DNA from: Cellulophaga sp. BC115SP
Lineage (GTDB): Bacteria > Bacteroidota > Bacteroidia > Cytophagales > Spirosomataceae
DNA: 64,000 nucleotides
Assembly (NCBI RefSeq): GCF_009905545.1
Contig: NZ_JAAALB010000004.1
Span: forward strand, 124,001-188,000
Reading direction: 5' to 3'
Shown: positions 1 through 8,552 of the stretch, piece by piece
Numbering within the stretch: position 1 is the stretch's first letter
How the letters are laid out: every line of letters starts with the position of its first letter
Program-made: the position numbers and the translations under genes
Notes under the pieces: model-generated
Told to the model about the DNA's origin: nothing
The model's input: the letters and a program-made list of their open reading frames with translations, nothing else
The model's database searches: none

Positions 1-1137
1 ATGTTCTTGCTTTCTTCTATTTCATCTTCGTTGGCTGGCAATGTGGGTCCAAACAATGCCTATTATTTGGTATATGATTACCATGATGATTGGCAGGTAT
101 TTGACGAACAATACAAAGCCTATGTTCCTTACATCCGTAATGAGCACAAAGACTATAATTCTTTTAGCTTATTTTTTGATTCTGAAAACTACAGAGGCTA
201 TAAGCTGCTATATTTTTCGAGTAAAGAAAACTATCTTTTTATCAATGCTTCTTTGCAGCGTAAGCTACCTGTAGACCAATGGGTCGTTATGGATGTTGAT
301 AGTTTGAAAGAGAAATATGGTAAGACTAAAGTATTTTTGACTTTCTATGGTAACAATACTAGCGTTGAAGCCATCTCTGTATTAGTAGGAAATAAGGTTT
401 CGAAGGTGGAGAAAAGTATCCAAATCTCAGATTCTTTGTTGACTGTAATTCCTAGAGAGCTAACTCCTTTTCAGGATTATTTGATACTAAGTATTTTGTT
501 TTTGGCAATATGCTACGCCTTTTTATATAACATACAACCAAAGGCATTTGACCGATATTTTAGTATTAAAGATTTACTTACGATTAACCTTCGGGAAGAT
601 TCTTTAGTAATCAATAAGCCCTTCGATTTAGCCAATTTATTATTTGTACTCAACCTGAGTTTTACGCTATCGTTTATCATCATGTTGGTGCAAAACGAAG
701 AAACCGATTTGTTTTCTGTCAGTACAATTTTGATAGAAAGTGAGAGTTTGATGGGCTTTTTTATCAACTTTCTAGAGTTAGGGATAGTTGTATTTTTTAT
801 TTTGATTGGAAAATACATCGCATTGGCCATCTTGACAAACCTTTATCGACTAGAGAATATCACCAATATTCACTTTTTTAAAGTTATTCAGGCTTCAAGT
901 ATATTTTTCTTATTGTTGGCGATAGGATTAAGTTTTTGCTCAGTATCTTACCCCGACGTACTTCGAAATGCTCAAGAAATCCTGTTTGTACCTATTTCAT
1001 TCTTTTTTATCGTAAGATTAATATTGATTTACTTTACGATAAATAAGCTGACACCGTTAAAAAATCTGTATTTATTTTCGTATCTTTGCATCGTTGAATT
1101 AATCCCCTTGATAGTAGGGATACGATTTGCCATATAA
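1..1137 (+). CDS. DUF4271 family integral membrane protein (5' end at window edge)
   Basis: Hypothetical inner-membrane protein of the Bacteroidota DUF4271 family; no biochemical function is known to me. About 155 N-terminal residues look extracytoplasmic. They are followed by roughly six hydrophobic segments (near residues 158-178, 210-230, 250-282, 297-318, 328-347 and 352-375). The reading frame opens with ATG at base 1 and a short hydrophobic stretch (MFLLSSISSS...), which could be a signal peptide or the middle of a longer protein, since the upstream DNA is not available. It lies directly upstream of the uroporphyrinogen-III synthase gene on the same strand, an arrangement I recall from other Bacteroidota. 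The family call rests on overall sequence character and context, not on a catalytic motif. Confidence 0.65.
   Translation: MFLLSSISSSLAGNVGPNNAYYLVYDYHDDWQVFDEQYKAYVPYIRNEHKDYNSFSLFFDSENYRGYKLLYFSSKENYLFINASLQRKLPVDQWVVMDVDSLKEKYGKTKVFLTFYGNNTSVEAISVLVGNKVSKVEKSIQISDSLLTVIPRELTPFQDYLILSILFLAICYAFLYNIQPKAFDRYFSIKDLLTINLREDSLVINKPFDLANLLFVLNLSFTLSFIIMLVQNEETDLFSVSTILIESESLMGFFINFLELGIVVFFILIGKYIALAILTNLYRLENITNIHFFKVIQASSIFFLLLAIGLSFCSVSYPDVLRNAQEILFVPISFFFIVRLILIYFTINKLTPLKNLYLFSYLCIVELIPLIVGIRFAI
1081..1088 (+). promoter_or_regulatory. Candidate -7 element (TATCTTTG) for hemD
   Basis: TATCTTTG followed by C is an exact match to the Bacteroidota -7 consensus TAnnTTTG, about 100 bases before the hemD ATG and inside the 3' end of the preceding gene. 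No clear TTTG -33 element sits 19-21 bases upstream, so this is a weak call. Confidence 0.3.
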
Positions 1138-1183
1138 TAGGCCTCAACATTTATCACCACATTAAAGTTTAACTGCATTGAGC

Positions 1184-1969
1184 ATGAGCGAAACAACAGT
1201 AAACGCACATCCAGACAGATTAACCAAAGTATCCAGCATTTTAGTGTCACAAGCACGGCCAACTGATGAAAAGTCACCTTATTTTGAGTTGGCAAAAAGA
1301 TACAATATTAAGGTAGATTTTCGTCCATTTATTGAGATACAAGGCGTTTCATTCAAAGATTTCCGTAAGCAAAAAATCAACATTCTAGACCATACGGCCA
1401 TTATTTTTACAAGCCGTAATGCTGTGGATCATTTTTTCCGTATCTGTAAAGAAGCACGTATTGAAGTTCCTGCAGATATGAAATATTTCTGCATTACAGA
1501 ACAAACTGCTATTTACCTTCAGAAATATATAGTTATTCGTAAGCGTAAAATTTTCTCAGGTCAAAAGACCGCAGCAGATTTGTTGGAGTTGATTAAAAAG
1601 CACAAAAGTGAGAAGTTTTTATTCCCTTGTTCAGATAAGCGTCGTAACGACATTCCTGAATTTATGGGAACAAACGATCTACATTTGACTGAGGCTGTAA
1701 TGTATGAAACAGTTTCAGCTGATTTGTCTGATTTGGAAGATGTATACTATGACATCTTAGCATTTTTTAGCCCATCTGGAATAAAATCTTTGTTTGATAA
1801 TTTTCCAGATTTTCAGCAAAATAAAACTCGTATTGCGGCATTTGGTCCTACGACAGCAAAAGCCGTTACTGATGCTGGATTGATTTTGGATATTCAAGCT
1901 CCACTTCCAAACGCTCCGTCTATGTCGGGTGCGTTGGAATTATACATTAAAAAAGTAAACGGATTGTAA
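1184..1969 (+). CDS. hemD: Uroporphyrinogen-III synthase
   Basis: Cytoplasmic enzyme that cyclises hydroxymethylbilane to uroporphyrinogen III with inversion of ring D, in the haem/sirohaem pathway. The protein (261 residues from the chosen start) has the two-lobed HemD pattern: an N-terminal SSILVSQARPTDEKSPYFELAKRY-type segment, the IIFTSRNAVDHFF motif near residue 70, and the C-terminal ILAFFSPSGIKSLFDNF and IAAFGPTTAKAVTDAG motifs. HemD sequences diverge strongly, but these motifs are characteristic. A TTG at 1178 is in frame; the ATG at 1184 is preferred because ATG is the normal start here and the extra codons add nothing conserved. A terminator follows at once, so hemD probably ends a transcript begun with the DUF4271 gene or at the candidate promoter near 1081. 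Confidence 0.85.
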   Translation: MSETTVNAHPDRLTKVSSILVSQARPTDEKSPYFELAKRYNIKVDFRPFIEIQGVSFKDFRKQKINILDHTAIIFTSRNAVDHFFRICKEARIEVPADMKYFCITEQTAIYLQKYIVIRKRKIFSGQKTAADLLELIKKHKSEKFLFPCSDKRRNDIPEFMGTNDLHLTEAVMYETVSADLSDLEDVYYDILAFFSPSGIKSLFDNFPDFQQNKTRIAAFGPTTAKAVTDAGLILDIQAPLPNAPSMSGALELYIKKVNGL

Positions 1970-1990
1970 AAAAGTTTACTACCAAACTAG

Positions 1991-2028
1991 AGAGGTCAGA
2001 TTTGCCATGCAAGTCTGACCTCTTTTTG
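1991..2028 (+). terminator. Rho-independent terminator after hemD
   Basis: A perfect 10-bp stem (AGAGGTCAGA, 1991-2000, with TCTGACCTCT, 2014-2023) with a 13-base loop, followed by a T-rich tract. It closes the hemD transcript ahead of the type IX secretion locus. Confidence 0.85.
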
Positions 2029-2292
2029 TTTTACCTACAACAAAAGCGTTAGTTCGACCGTTTATATCTCGTGATTATATGCAGTTAAAATTTTCTCAAA
2101 AAATCTGAAACGATTTTTGTAATAATCCTGTCTCTGAAAAGAGAAATTGTAGTGAATATTTGGAAATTGTTATTAGTTTTGGGAAAGCAGAAGTTTTGGG
2201 TATTCTGAACTATTGCAAAAAAGCTATATGAACGATTGCCTCTTAATCATTTGAGTACATTGATGTACGAGCATACCTAGTTCAAGAACATT
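2029..2292. other. Intergenic region upstream of porP/sprF
   Basis: Noncoding, AT-rich leader. TAGTTTTG at 2174-2181 resembles a -7 element but has no well-spaced -33 box. No RNA gene or clear repeat is visible. Confidence 0.4.
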
Positions 2293-3267
2293 ATGCAGAA
2301 ACAACTATTATTCATTTTATTAGCCTTTGGATTGATTGGGATTTTTCCTGCACGCGCACAGCAGGATGCTCAGTTGAGTCAATATATGTTTAACCCTTTG
2401 TATATCAACCCAGCGGCAGCAGGGCTTGATGGGGCGCTCAAATTTCAACTACACTATCGTAATCAGTGGACAGGTTATCAAACTTCGTTAGATGGTTCTG
2501 GCTCATTGGGAACACAAATTTTTAACGTGTCCATGCCTCTCAATGGCCTTCGAAGTGGGGTTGGTCTATCGTTTGTTAATGACAAAACTCCTTCAGGTGC
2601 AGGATACCAAGATTTAAAGCTTGCTTATTCATTTCAATTAAAACTTTCTGATGCCAGTTTATTATCTTTAGGGGCAAGCGGAGGGTTTCATATCAAAAAC
2701 TATGACAATAGCTTTCGCCCTCGTGATGAGAACGATCCCATTTTGGATGGTTTGACTGGCAGAGTAAGTCAAAGTAAACCTGATTTTAGTGTAGGTGCCA
2801 TTTTTAAAAGTAGCAACTTTCAGATAGGTGCTAGCTTTAATCATGTCAATCAGCCCGAATATAATTTTGGAATCGCAAGTTTGTCAAACAAAGCGGTTCA
2901 AACGGTTAATATTCATGGAAATATTAATTATTACTTGAGTGAAGATTTAGAAATCGTCCCAACAGCATTATTTAAAACAGACTTTAAATCGCAAGTCTTA
3001 GAAGGAGGGGCTGTGCTAAACTACCAAGAAAAATACTGGTTTGGTGGCTCTTATCGTTTGAATGATGCTGGCATTATTATTGCTGGAATTTCGTTGTTAC
3101 AAAATAACGCATTACGAATCGGTTATTCGTTAGATTTGACCTCAACGCGAGGAGCATCCGCCAAAGCCCCAACCTCGCATGAAATATTGCTCAGTTATTC
3201 GCTACCGGCTCCTAAACTTTTAGCAGGAAAAAAAGCGCCTGTTAGGACTCCAAGATTTAGAAAATAA
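2293..3267 (+). CDS. Type IX secretion system membrane protein, PorP/SprF family
   Basis: Outer-membrane beta-barrel protein of the PorP/SprF family, which associates with type IX secretion (in Flavobacterium, SprF is needed for delivery of the SprB adhesin). The 324-residue protein has a Sec signal peptide (hydrophobic residues 5-20, cleavage near ARA-QQ) followed by the family signature QDAQLSQYMFNPLYINPAAAG at about residues 24-44, then alternating amphipathic strands and glycine/aromatic pairs typical of a small barrel. Placement immediately before gldKLMN matches the porPKLMN order of Porphyromonas gingivalis. Bacteroidota carry many PorP/SprF paralogs, most paired with a giant adhesin; this one, beside the core genes, is more likely the true PorP equivalent. 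No terminator is seen before gldK, but the 328-bp gap has candidate promoters. Confidence 0.88.
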   Translation: MQKQLLFILLAFGLIGIFPARAQQDAQLSQYMFNPLYINPAAAGLDGALKFQLHYRNQWTGYQTSLDGSGSLGTQIFNVSMPLNGLRSGVGLSFVNDKTPSGAGYQDLKLAYSFQLKLSDASLLSLGASGGFHIKNYDNSFRPRDENDPILDGLTGRVSQSKPDFSVGAIFKSSNFQIGASFNHVNQPEYNFGIASLSNKAVQTVNIHGNINYYLSEDLEIVPTALFKTDFKSQVLEGGAVLNYQEKYWFGGSYRLNDAGIIIAGISLLQNNALRIGYSLDLTSTRGASAKAPTSHEILLSYSLPAPKLLAGKKAPVRTPRFRK

Positions 3268-3595
3268 GGTTCAGTTTCTCTTGAATTAGCGGAGAAGCTT
3301 AAAAAAGCACTGTTTCTAATCAGATGCTTGTGAATCAAATCTATATTGTATTAGAGTACTAGGTAAAAAATTATTAACTTTGCTTATCTTGGATAGCATA
3401 CTAAATTATTTTTTTGCTCGTTTTAAGAAAAATTAACAAAGATAATTTTGCCTTCTGAGTAATTTCTGCCATCCATATATTTCAGGCAAGAAACTTTTTC
3501 TAGTGTACCATTAGTAATAAAATCAATATCACTTACAATTTTGAGAATTATTTACCCGTTTCAAAGCAGGTATCAATCGCAAAAGTAAAATCAAT
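3268..3595 (+). promoter_or_regulatory. Intergenic region with candidate gldK promoters
   Basis: Two -7-like elements occur here: TAACTTTG at 3375-3382 and TAATTTTG at 3443-3450. Neither has a TTTG box at the ideal 19-21 base spacing. The region would supply a 5' leader of about 145-215 bases for gldK. No coding capacity is seen. Confidence 0.35.
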
Positions 3596-4744
3596 ATGAA
3601 TTACAGTGTAATTTTCAGGAAAACTCTATTATTAATCCTACTAGCTGTTCCTGTACTATTGTTGGATAGTTGTAGTTCTTCATCTGGTAAAAAAGGTGGA
3701 AAGACTTCAAGTAGCAAAAGCAAAAGTGGGAAAGGTAGAGAAGTTGCCTCGAAAGGAAAAGGAGGTAAGAAGGGACGTAACAGCAAAAAAGACGACATTG
3801 GTATGGTCAATGGAGAAGTTGCTGCTACCGCTCGTAAAGGGTGGAAACAAACTACTCCGCTTGGAATGGTATTAATTCCCTCTGGCTCTTATATGATGGG
3901 TCAAGCTGATGAGGATATCGTTTCATCATCTGTAAACTTTAACAAACGAGTATCAGTTGCACAGTTTTTCTTGGATGATACAGAAATCAGTAACAACGAG
4001 TATCGTCAATTTACAACAGCTATGTTGACAGACTCTATTTCTGTATTAGGAGAAGAGAAAATTATGTCAGAATATTATCCCGATACAACTGTATGGAGTA
4101 AAGACTTTACCTATCACAATGGTGACCCTATGACAGAATATTACTTCTCAAGCCCAGCATTTGACCTTTACCCTGTAGTAGGTGTGAGCTGGAGAGCTGC
4201 TAAGTATTTCTGCGAATGGCGTACAAAAGCATTAAATGATTACCGTACGGCTGAAGGAATGTATATCTCTCCTCGTTTTAGATTACCTTCTGAAGCAGAA
4301 TGGGAGTGGGCAGCTCGTGGTGGAAAAGCTTCTGCGAAATATCCTTGGGGTAACCCTTACGTTGCAAACGGAAAAGGTTGTTTGTTAGCTAACTTTAAGC
4401 CACATAGAGGCAACTACGATTCGGATGGATATGCTTATACTGCTCCTGTAAATGCTTACAATCCAAATGATTATGGTTTGTATAATATGGCTGGTAACGT
4501 AGCGGAATGGTGTATTGATGCTTATTCTGATAACGCTGTAGCGATTACTTGGGACTTGAACACGTTGAATGACGATAAGGACGAGCCACGTAAAGTAATC
4601 AGAGGTGGTTCATGGAAAGATGTTGCCTATTATCTTGAGACAGGTACTCGTTCTTATGAATACGAAGATAAAAAACGTTCTTACATCGGCTTCCGTTGTG
4701 CCATGACGCACTTGGGTCGTTCGTCAGGAAAAGAATTTAGATAG
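3596..4744 (+). CDS. gldK: Gliding motility / type IX secretion lipoprotein GldK (PorK)
   Basis: Outer-membrane lipoprotein that with GldN (PorN) forms the periplasmic ring of the type IX secretion system. The 382-residue protein begins with a lipoprotein signal ending in LDSC (lipidated Cys26), then a Ser/Lys/Gly-rich low-complexity linker at about residues 27-68. A formylglycine-generating-enzyme-like domain follows: GMVLIPSGSYMMG near residue 90, RLPSEAEWEWAARGG, YPWGN, YGLYNMAGNVAEW, and the C-terminal RKVIRGGSWKD and IGFRCA. The fold is the sulfatase-modifying-factor type, but family members act structurally. The gene is followed by gldL, gldM and gldN on the same strand. A strong hairpin separates it from gldL and may set their relative levels. 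Confidence 0.95.
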   Translation: MNYSVIFRKTLLLILLAVPVLLLDSCSSSSGKKGGKTSSSKSKSGKGREVASKGKGGKKGRNSKKDDIGMVNGEVAATARKGWKQTTPLGMVLIPSGSYMMGQADEDIVSSSVNFNKRVSVAQFFLDDTEISNNEYRQFTTAMLTDSISVLGEEKIMSEYYPDTTVWSKDFTYHNGDPMTEYYFSSPAFDLYPVVGVSWRAAKYFCEWRTKALNDYRTAEGMYISPRFRLPSEAEWEWAARGGKASAKYPWGNPYVANGKGCLLANFKPHRGNYDSDGYAYTAPVNAYNPNDYGLYNMAGNVAEWCIDAYSDNAVAITWDLNTLNDDKDEPRKVIRGGSWKDVAYYLETGTRSYEYEDKKRSYIGFRCAMTHLGRSSGKEFR

Positions 4745-4752
4745 AATATTTT

Positions 4753-4807
4753 CAAAAGGTAATCAGTTGTTTGGGCAAAGTGTGCATCAACAACTGATTA
4801 CCTTTTG
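4753..4807 (+). terminator. Strong intercistronic hairpin between gldK and gldL
   Basis: A perfect 19-bp inverted repeat (CAAAAGGTAATCAGTTGTT, 4753-4771, with its complement at 4789-4807) encloses a 17-base loop just after the gldK stop codon. The descending arm ends in CCTTTTGCTTTG, a moderate U-rich tract. It could act as a partial terminator/attenuator or as an RNA-processing and stability element within the gld transcript. Confidence 0.7.
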
Positions 4808-4844
4808 CTTTGAAATAAAGAATAAAGTAATATTGAAGAAAAAC

Positions 4845-4852
4845 TACTTTTG
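4845..4852 (+). promoter_or_regulatory. Candidate -7 element for gldLMN
   Basis: TACTTTTG matches TAnnTTTG, lying downstream of the gldK/gldL hairpin and 113 bases before the gldL start. No well-spaced -33 box is visible, so this is tentative. Confidence 0.3.
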
Positions 4853-4964
4853 AATCATTTTTAGATTTAGGTATTACGAAAAAGACTCTAGTTTTTTTCA
4901 ATTTTTAAAAACAAAACTCGAAACTGTACATTTTAAATTCCACTTTTAATCATTTTCAGATCAA

Positions 4965-5762
4965 ATGAAGGGCTTAGAAAAAATTATTAACGTTATCGCC
5001 AGTGCTGGTGCCGCAGTAGTTATTGTTGGAGCATTGTTCAAAATCTTACACTTAGAAGGAGCCAATCAAATGCTAATGGTAGGTATGCTAACAGAGGCTG
5101 CTATCTTTATCCTTTTTGCCATCCTTTACGCTACGGCTAAGCCTGAAAAAGAATATGAATGGGAAAGAGTTTACCCTGAATTATCAAAAGATTTCCAAGG
5201 AGAATTACCAAAATCATCTTCTCGTGGTTCATTTACTGGAGGTTCTGGTTTGACAGCTAAAATGGATGAAGCATTAGCTAATGCAAAAGTTTCTCCTGAG
5301 GTATTCGACAACTTAGGTAAAAGTCTTAAATCTTTGACTGAATCTGTTTCAAAAATTGGCGAAATCTCAGATGCTACCATTGCAACTACTGAATATGCTA
5401 AAAATGTAAAAGCTGCTTCTGCTTCAGTTAGCGAAATGAACAAAGCTTATGGTGTTACTCTAAACGCTGTTTCTGAATTGTCTACCGCTACACAAGATGC
5501 GAAAGACTACCGTGCCCAGTTCCAAAAAATCACACAAAGTATGTCTGCTCTTAATGCAGTATATGAATTGGAATTACAAGATACAAATAAGCATTTGAAG
5601 GCGATGAACACCTTCTATGGCAATCTTACTTCTGCTATGGAAAATATGTCTGATGCTAGCAAGGATACTCAACAGTTTAAGCAAGAGCTTGCTAAATTGA
5701 CAAACAACTTAACTTCTTTGAACAATGTTTACGGAAGTATGTTGTCAGCTATGAAAGGCTAA
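4965..5762 (+). CDS. gldL: Gliding motility / type IX secretion motor protein GldL (PorL)
   Basis: Inner-membrane stator-like subunit that with GldM converts proton-motive force into rotation for type IX secretion and gliding. The 265-residue protein starts with two transmembrane helices (about residues 6-27 and 35-54). TM2 carries an acidic residue, Glu44 in GMLTEAAIF, which by position corresponds to the functionally important TM2 glutamate of Flavobacterium GldL. The remainder is a long cytoplasmic alpha-helical, Ser/Ala/Thr-rich region, probably coiled coil, ending LNNVYGSMLSAMKG, as in other GldL proteins. gldM begins 93 bases downstream. Confidence 0.95.
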   Translation: MKGLEKIINVIASAGAAVVIVGALFKILHLEGANQMLMVGMLTEAAIFILFAILYATAKPEKEYEWERVYPELSKDFQGELPKSSSRGSFTGGSGLTAKMDEALANAKVSPEVFDNLGKSLKSLTESVSKIGEISDATIATTEYAKNVKAASASVSEMNKAYGVTLNAVSELSTATQDAKDYRAQFQKITQSMSALNAVYELELQDTNKHLKAMNTFYGNLTSAMENMSDASKDTQQFKQELAKLTNNLTSLNNVYGSMLSAMKG

Positions 5763-5855
5763 TAACCAATAGCTGATTGTAATGTCAAAGAGACAGAAAC
5801 GTAAGTTTCGAAAGTAGTCATTCTTAAATGTTAAAATCCTCAAGTATAATATACG

Positions 5856-7442
5856 ATGGCAGGTTTAAAAGAAACGCCCAGACAGAAGATGATTGGGATG
5901 ATGTATTTGGTGCTAACAGCCTTGCTTGCATTGCAAGTAAGTGATGCCCTCTTACAGAAATTTGTGCTATTAAATAACAGCTTGGAAACGGCTAACCAGT
6001 CGGCAGCTGAGAAAAATAAAGGAACAATCCAAGGTATTGATTCAAAAATTAAAGAGTTACCAAACCCTGGTGCTTATGCAGATATTTCACGCAAAGCTGC
6101 TGAAGTACATAAGATTGCTGAGGCTGTAGTTTCTCAAATTGAAGAAGCAAAAGCTAAAGTAATTGAGTCGGGTGGTGGTATTGACCCTGAAACAGGTCAA
6201 ATCAAAAACCCTAAAGAAGAAGAAAAAGTGTATCAATTGATGGTAGGTGCTGGTAAGAAAGGCATTGCTTATCAGTTGGCTTCTTCGATGGAAGACTATG
6301 TTAGCAAGCTTTCTGCTATTGCTGATAAGGGAACTGTGTTTCCTGCTTTAGCTTTAGGTGCTAAAGATGATCCAATTGCCTCGAGAGATGCTAATCAAAG
6401 AAATAAAGACTTTGCAGAATTAAATTTTGCTCAAACTCCGGTACCTGCAGCATTGGCAACTTTGAGCCAAAAGCAAGCTGAAGTTAGACGTTATGAAAGT
6501 GAAGTTTTAGGTCAATTGGCTGCTAAAGTAGGAGCAAAAGAGGTGAAATTTGACAAAGTATTTGCTCAGGTTTCTGCTAATGCTAATACGGTTGTAGCTG
6601 GTATGGACTATGAGGCTGAGGTATTTATTGCTGCTACTTCAAGTGGTTTTACTCCACGTATGAGCTTGAACGGTTCGGCACTTCCAGTAAAAGATGGTCG
6701 TGGTCAAATCAAATTCAAAACTGCTGGTGGTGAATATGACAAAAATGGCTTAGCTCGTAAATCATATACAGCTTCTGTATCTTACATGAGCCCAACAGGA
6801 CCAAAAACAGAATCAATCACAAAAGAATACTTTGTGTTGAAACCAACCTATAACATCGAAACAGCTACATTACCTGCGTTATATTTGGGTTGTGCAAACC
6901 GTTTGAGTGTTGTAAGTCCAGGTTTGGGTGCTTTGTGGAATCCATCTTTCTCTGCTGATGGTGGTGAAACAATTGCTGGAGAGCGTGGTAAAGTTACCAT
7001 CGTTCCGAGTGCTGCTACTGTTACTTTGAATGTAACAAACGGAGGAACGTTGTTGGGTAAAGAAACTTTCCGTGTAAGACGTGTACCAAGACCAGAAGTT
7101 AAAATCTATGGTAATGGTGGCGAAATTGACGAAAAACGTGGCGCTAGTGCAACTGGTCTTCGTACAATCGAGGCTCGTGCCCTTGCTGATGAATCGTTCA
7201 AGTCAACAAACCCTGAGGATGCTCAGTTTCGCGTATCTGAAATCTACGTAGCGTTGGCTCGTGGTACTAAGAAAGTAGGTGATGCTACTGGTAGTGGCTC
7301 TGTTAACGTTTCAAGCTTAGCATCTCAAGCACAAGCAGGTGATAGATATTATATTGAAGTGAGAGGAGTACAACGTAGAAACTTTAAGGGTACCGTTGAA
7401 AATATCCCTTATAACATGGCGAAAGTACTTCCATTGAACTAA
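5856..7442 (+). CDS. gldM: Gliding motility / type IX secretion motor protein GldM (PorM)
   Basis: Inner-membrane-anchored periplasmic shaft of the type IX motor; it binds GldL through its single TM helix and transmits torque to the GldK/GldN ring. The 528-residue protein shows the invariant N-terminus MAGLKETPRQKMIG with basic Arg9, one TM helix (about residues 13-33), a helical periplasmic D1 region (about 40-220), and then beta-rich domains D2-D4 up to the C-terminal GVQRRNFKGTVENIPYNM. Length and domain order are typical of GldM/PorM. It sits between gldL and gldN, with no terminator between gldM and gldN. Confidence 0.96.
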   Translation: MAGLKETPRQKMIGMMYLVLTALLALQVSDALLQKFVLLNNSLETANQSAAEKNKGTIQGIDSKIKELPNPGAYADISRKAAEVHKIAEAVVSQIEEAKAKVIESGGGIDPETGQIKNPKEEEKVYQLMVGAGKKGIAYQLASSMEDYVSKLSAIADKGTVFPALALGAKDDPIASRDANQRNKDFAELNFAQTPVPAALATLSQKQAEVRRYESEVLGQLAAKVGAKEVKFDKVFAQVSANANTVVAGMDYEAEVFIAATSSGFTPRMSLNGSALPVKDGRGQIKFKTAGGEYDKNGLARKSYTASVSYMSPTGPKTESITKEYFVLKPTYNIETATLPALYLGCANRLSVVSPGLGALWNPSFSADGGETIAGERGKVTIVPSAATVTLNVTNGGTLLGKETFRVRRVPRPEVKIYGNGGEIDEKRGASATGLRTIEARALADESFKSTNPEDAQFRVSEIYVALARGTKKVGDATGSGSVNVSSLASQAQAGDRYYIEVRGVQRRNFKGTVENIPYNMAKVLPLN

Positions 7443-7579
7443 TTGCTGAATAAAATATTAGTTTGATTTCAATAAATATTGATAATCTGTCGTTTAGAAT
7501 TCGAGGTTTATTGGTAAAAGCCAACCCTCTTTCCTGAAATTTGGTTGGTAATTGTAAAACTAATAGCGACTTAACTCAA

Positions 7580-8491
7580 ATGAAGAATTTAGTAAAATAT
7601 GCAAGTGTAGCCCTCATAACATTGGCAGCTTGCTCGTTGGCAACAGCGCAAGAAAAAGATAACAACGGAAAAAATCCAGATTCTGTTCGTCCGATTGATG
7701 ATTCAAATATCATGTGGAAGAGACGTTTGTGGAGAAGAATGGATTTGAATGAAAAGCAAAATCAGCCGTTTTTCTCTAAAAATAACGAAATCACTAAATA
7801 CTTGATTGAATGGGTTCAGAGTGGTGTTTTACAACCATACAAAGACGATTCTTTGAAAAGAAAACTTTCAAAAGAAGAGTTTATGAAGAATCTCGAAATC
7901 GACGAAGATTTCAATGATGGAGCTCTTTCTGCTGAAGAAAAAGCTGCTGGTTTTGGTAACGAATCAGCCGCAACTTCAGGTAGTGGTGCAGACGACGGCT
8001 GGGGTGATCCTAAGCCAAAAGCTGGTGATAACAAAGTAGCTGGTTCAAAATCAGCACCTGTTGTGGCTACTAATGGAAACTATCGTTTTCCAAGAGAATT
8101 GACTATTCTTGAAATCAAAGAAGATGCAGTTTTTGACAAACAACGCTCAAGATTGTATTTTGATATCCAAGCAATTACAATCATCATTCCTGCAAGCAAA
8201 ACTGCTGCTGGTTTTGATAAAACTGTAGCGTCGTTTCGTTATAAAGACTTAGATAAATTGTTCCGTAGTAATCCAAATTGTATCTACTACAACACGCAAA
8301 ACGAAGCTCAGCATAAAAATATGGCAGATGCTTTTGATTTACGTTTGTTTAGTGCTCGCCCAATTAAGTTTGGTAACCCAGAAGATAAAGACTTGGTTCA
8401 GATGTATGGTGGCGATAAAAAAGGATTGGTAATGTCTCAGCAATTAGAGTATAAACTAATGGAGATGGAGCATAACCTTTGGGAATACTAA
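7580..8491 (+). CDS. gldN: Gliding motility / type IX secretion protein GldN (PorN)
   Basis: Periplasmic protein that forms the type IX secretion ring with GldK. An in-frame TTG at 7541 would give 13 extra residues, but the ATG at 7580 begins a proper signal sequence (MKNLVKYASVALITLAACSLATAQ), giving 303 residues. The signal contains LAAC, which resembles a lipobox; known GldN/PorN proteins use ordinary signal peptides, so cleavage near ATA-Q is preferred. The mature part has the family pattern: MWKRRLWRRMDLNEKQNQPFFSKN near the N-terminus, a Ser/Gly/Asp-rich low-complexity insert at about residues 130-160, and the PRELTILEIKEDAVFDKQRSRL block. Last gene of the gld cluster. Confidence 0.94.
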   Translation: MKNLVKYASVALITLAACSLATAQEKDNNGKNPDSVRPIDDSNIMWKRRLWRRMDLNEKQNQPFFSKNNEITKYLIEWVQSGVLQPYKDDSLKRKLSKEEFMKNLEIDEDFNDGALSAEEKAAGFGNESAATSGSGADDGWGDPKPKAGDNKVAGSKSAPVVATNGNYRFPRELTILEIKEDAVFDKQRSRLYFDIQAITIIIPASKTAAGFDKTVASFRYKDLDKLFRSNPNCIYYNTQNEAQHKNMADAFDLRLFSARPIKFGNPEDKDLVQMYGGDKKGLVMSQQLEYKLMEMEHNLWEY

Positions 8492-8515
8492 AATCAAGTC
8501 ATGATATTTTGTAAT

Positions 8516-8552
8516 AAAAAAGGAGATTCGATATGTCGAATCTCCTTTTTTA
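8516..8552. terminator. Bidirectional terminator between gldN and uvrC
   Basis: An 11-bp stem (8521-8531 with 8536-8546) with a 4-base loop TATG, preceded by an A run and followed by a T run. It can therefore terminate both the gldN transcript and the convergent uvrC transcript. Confidence 0.88.
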
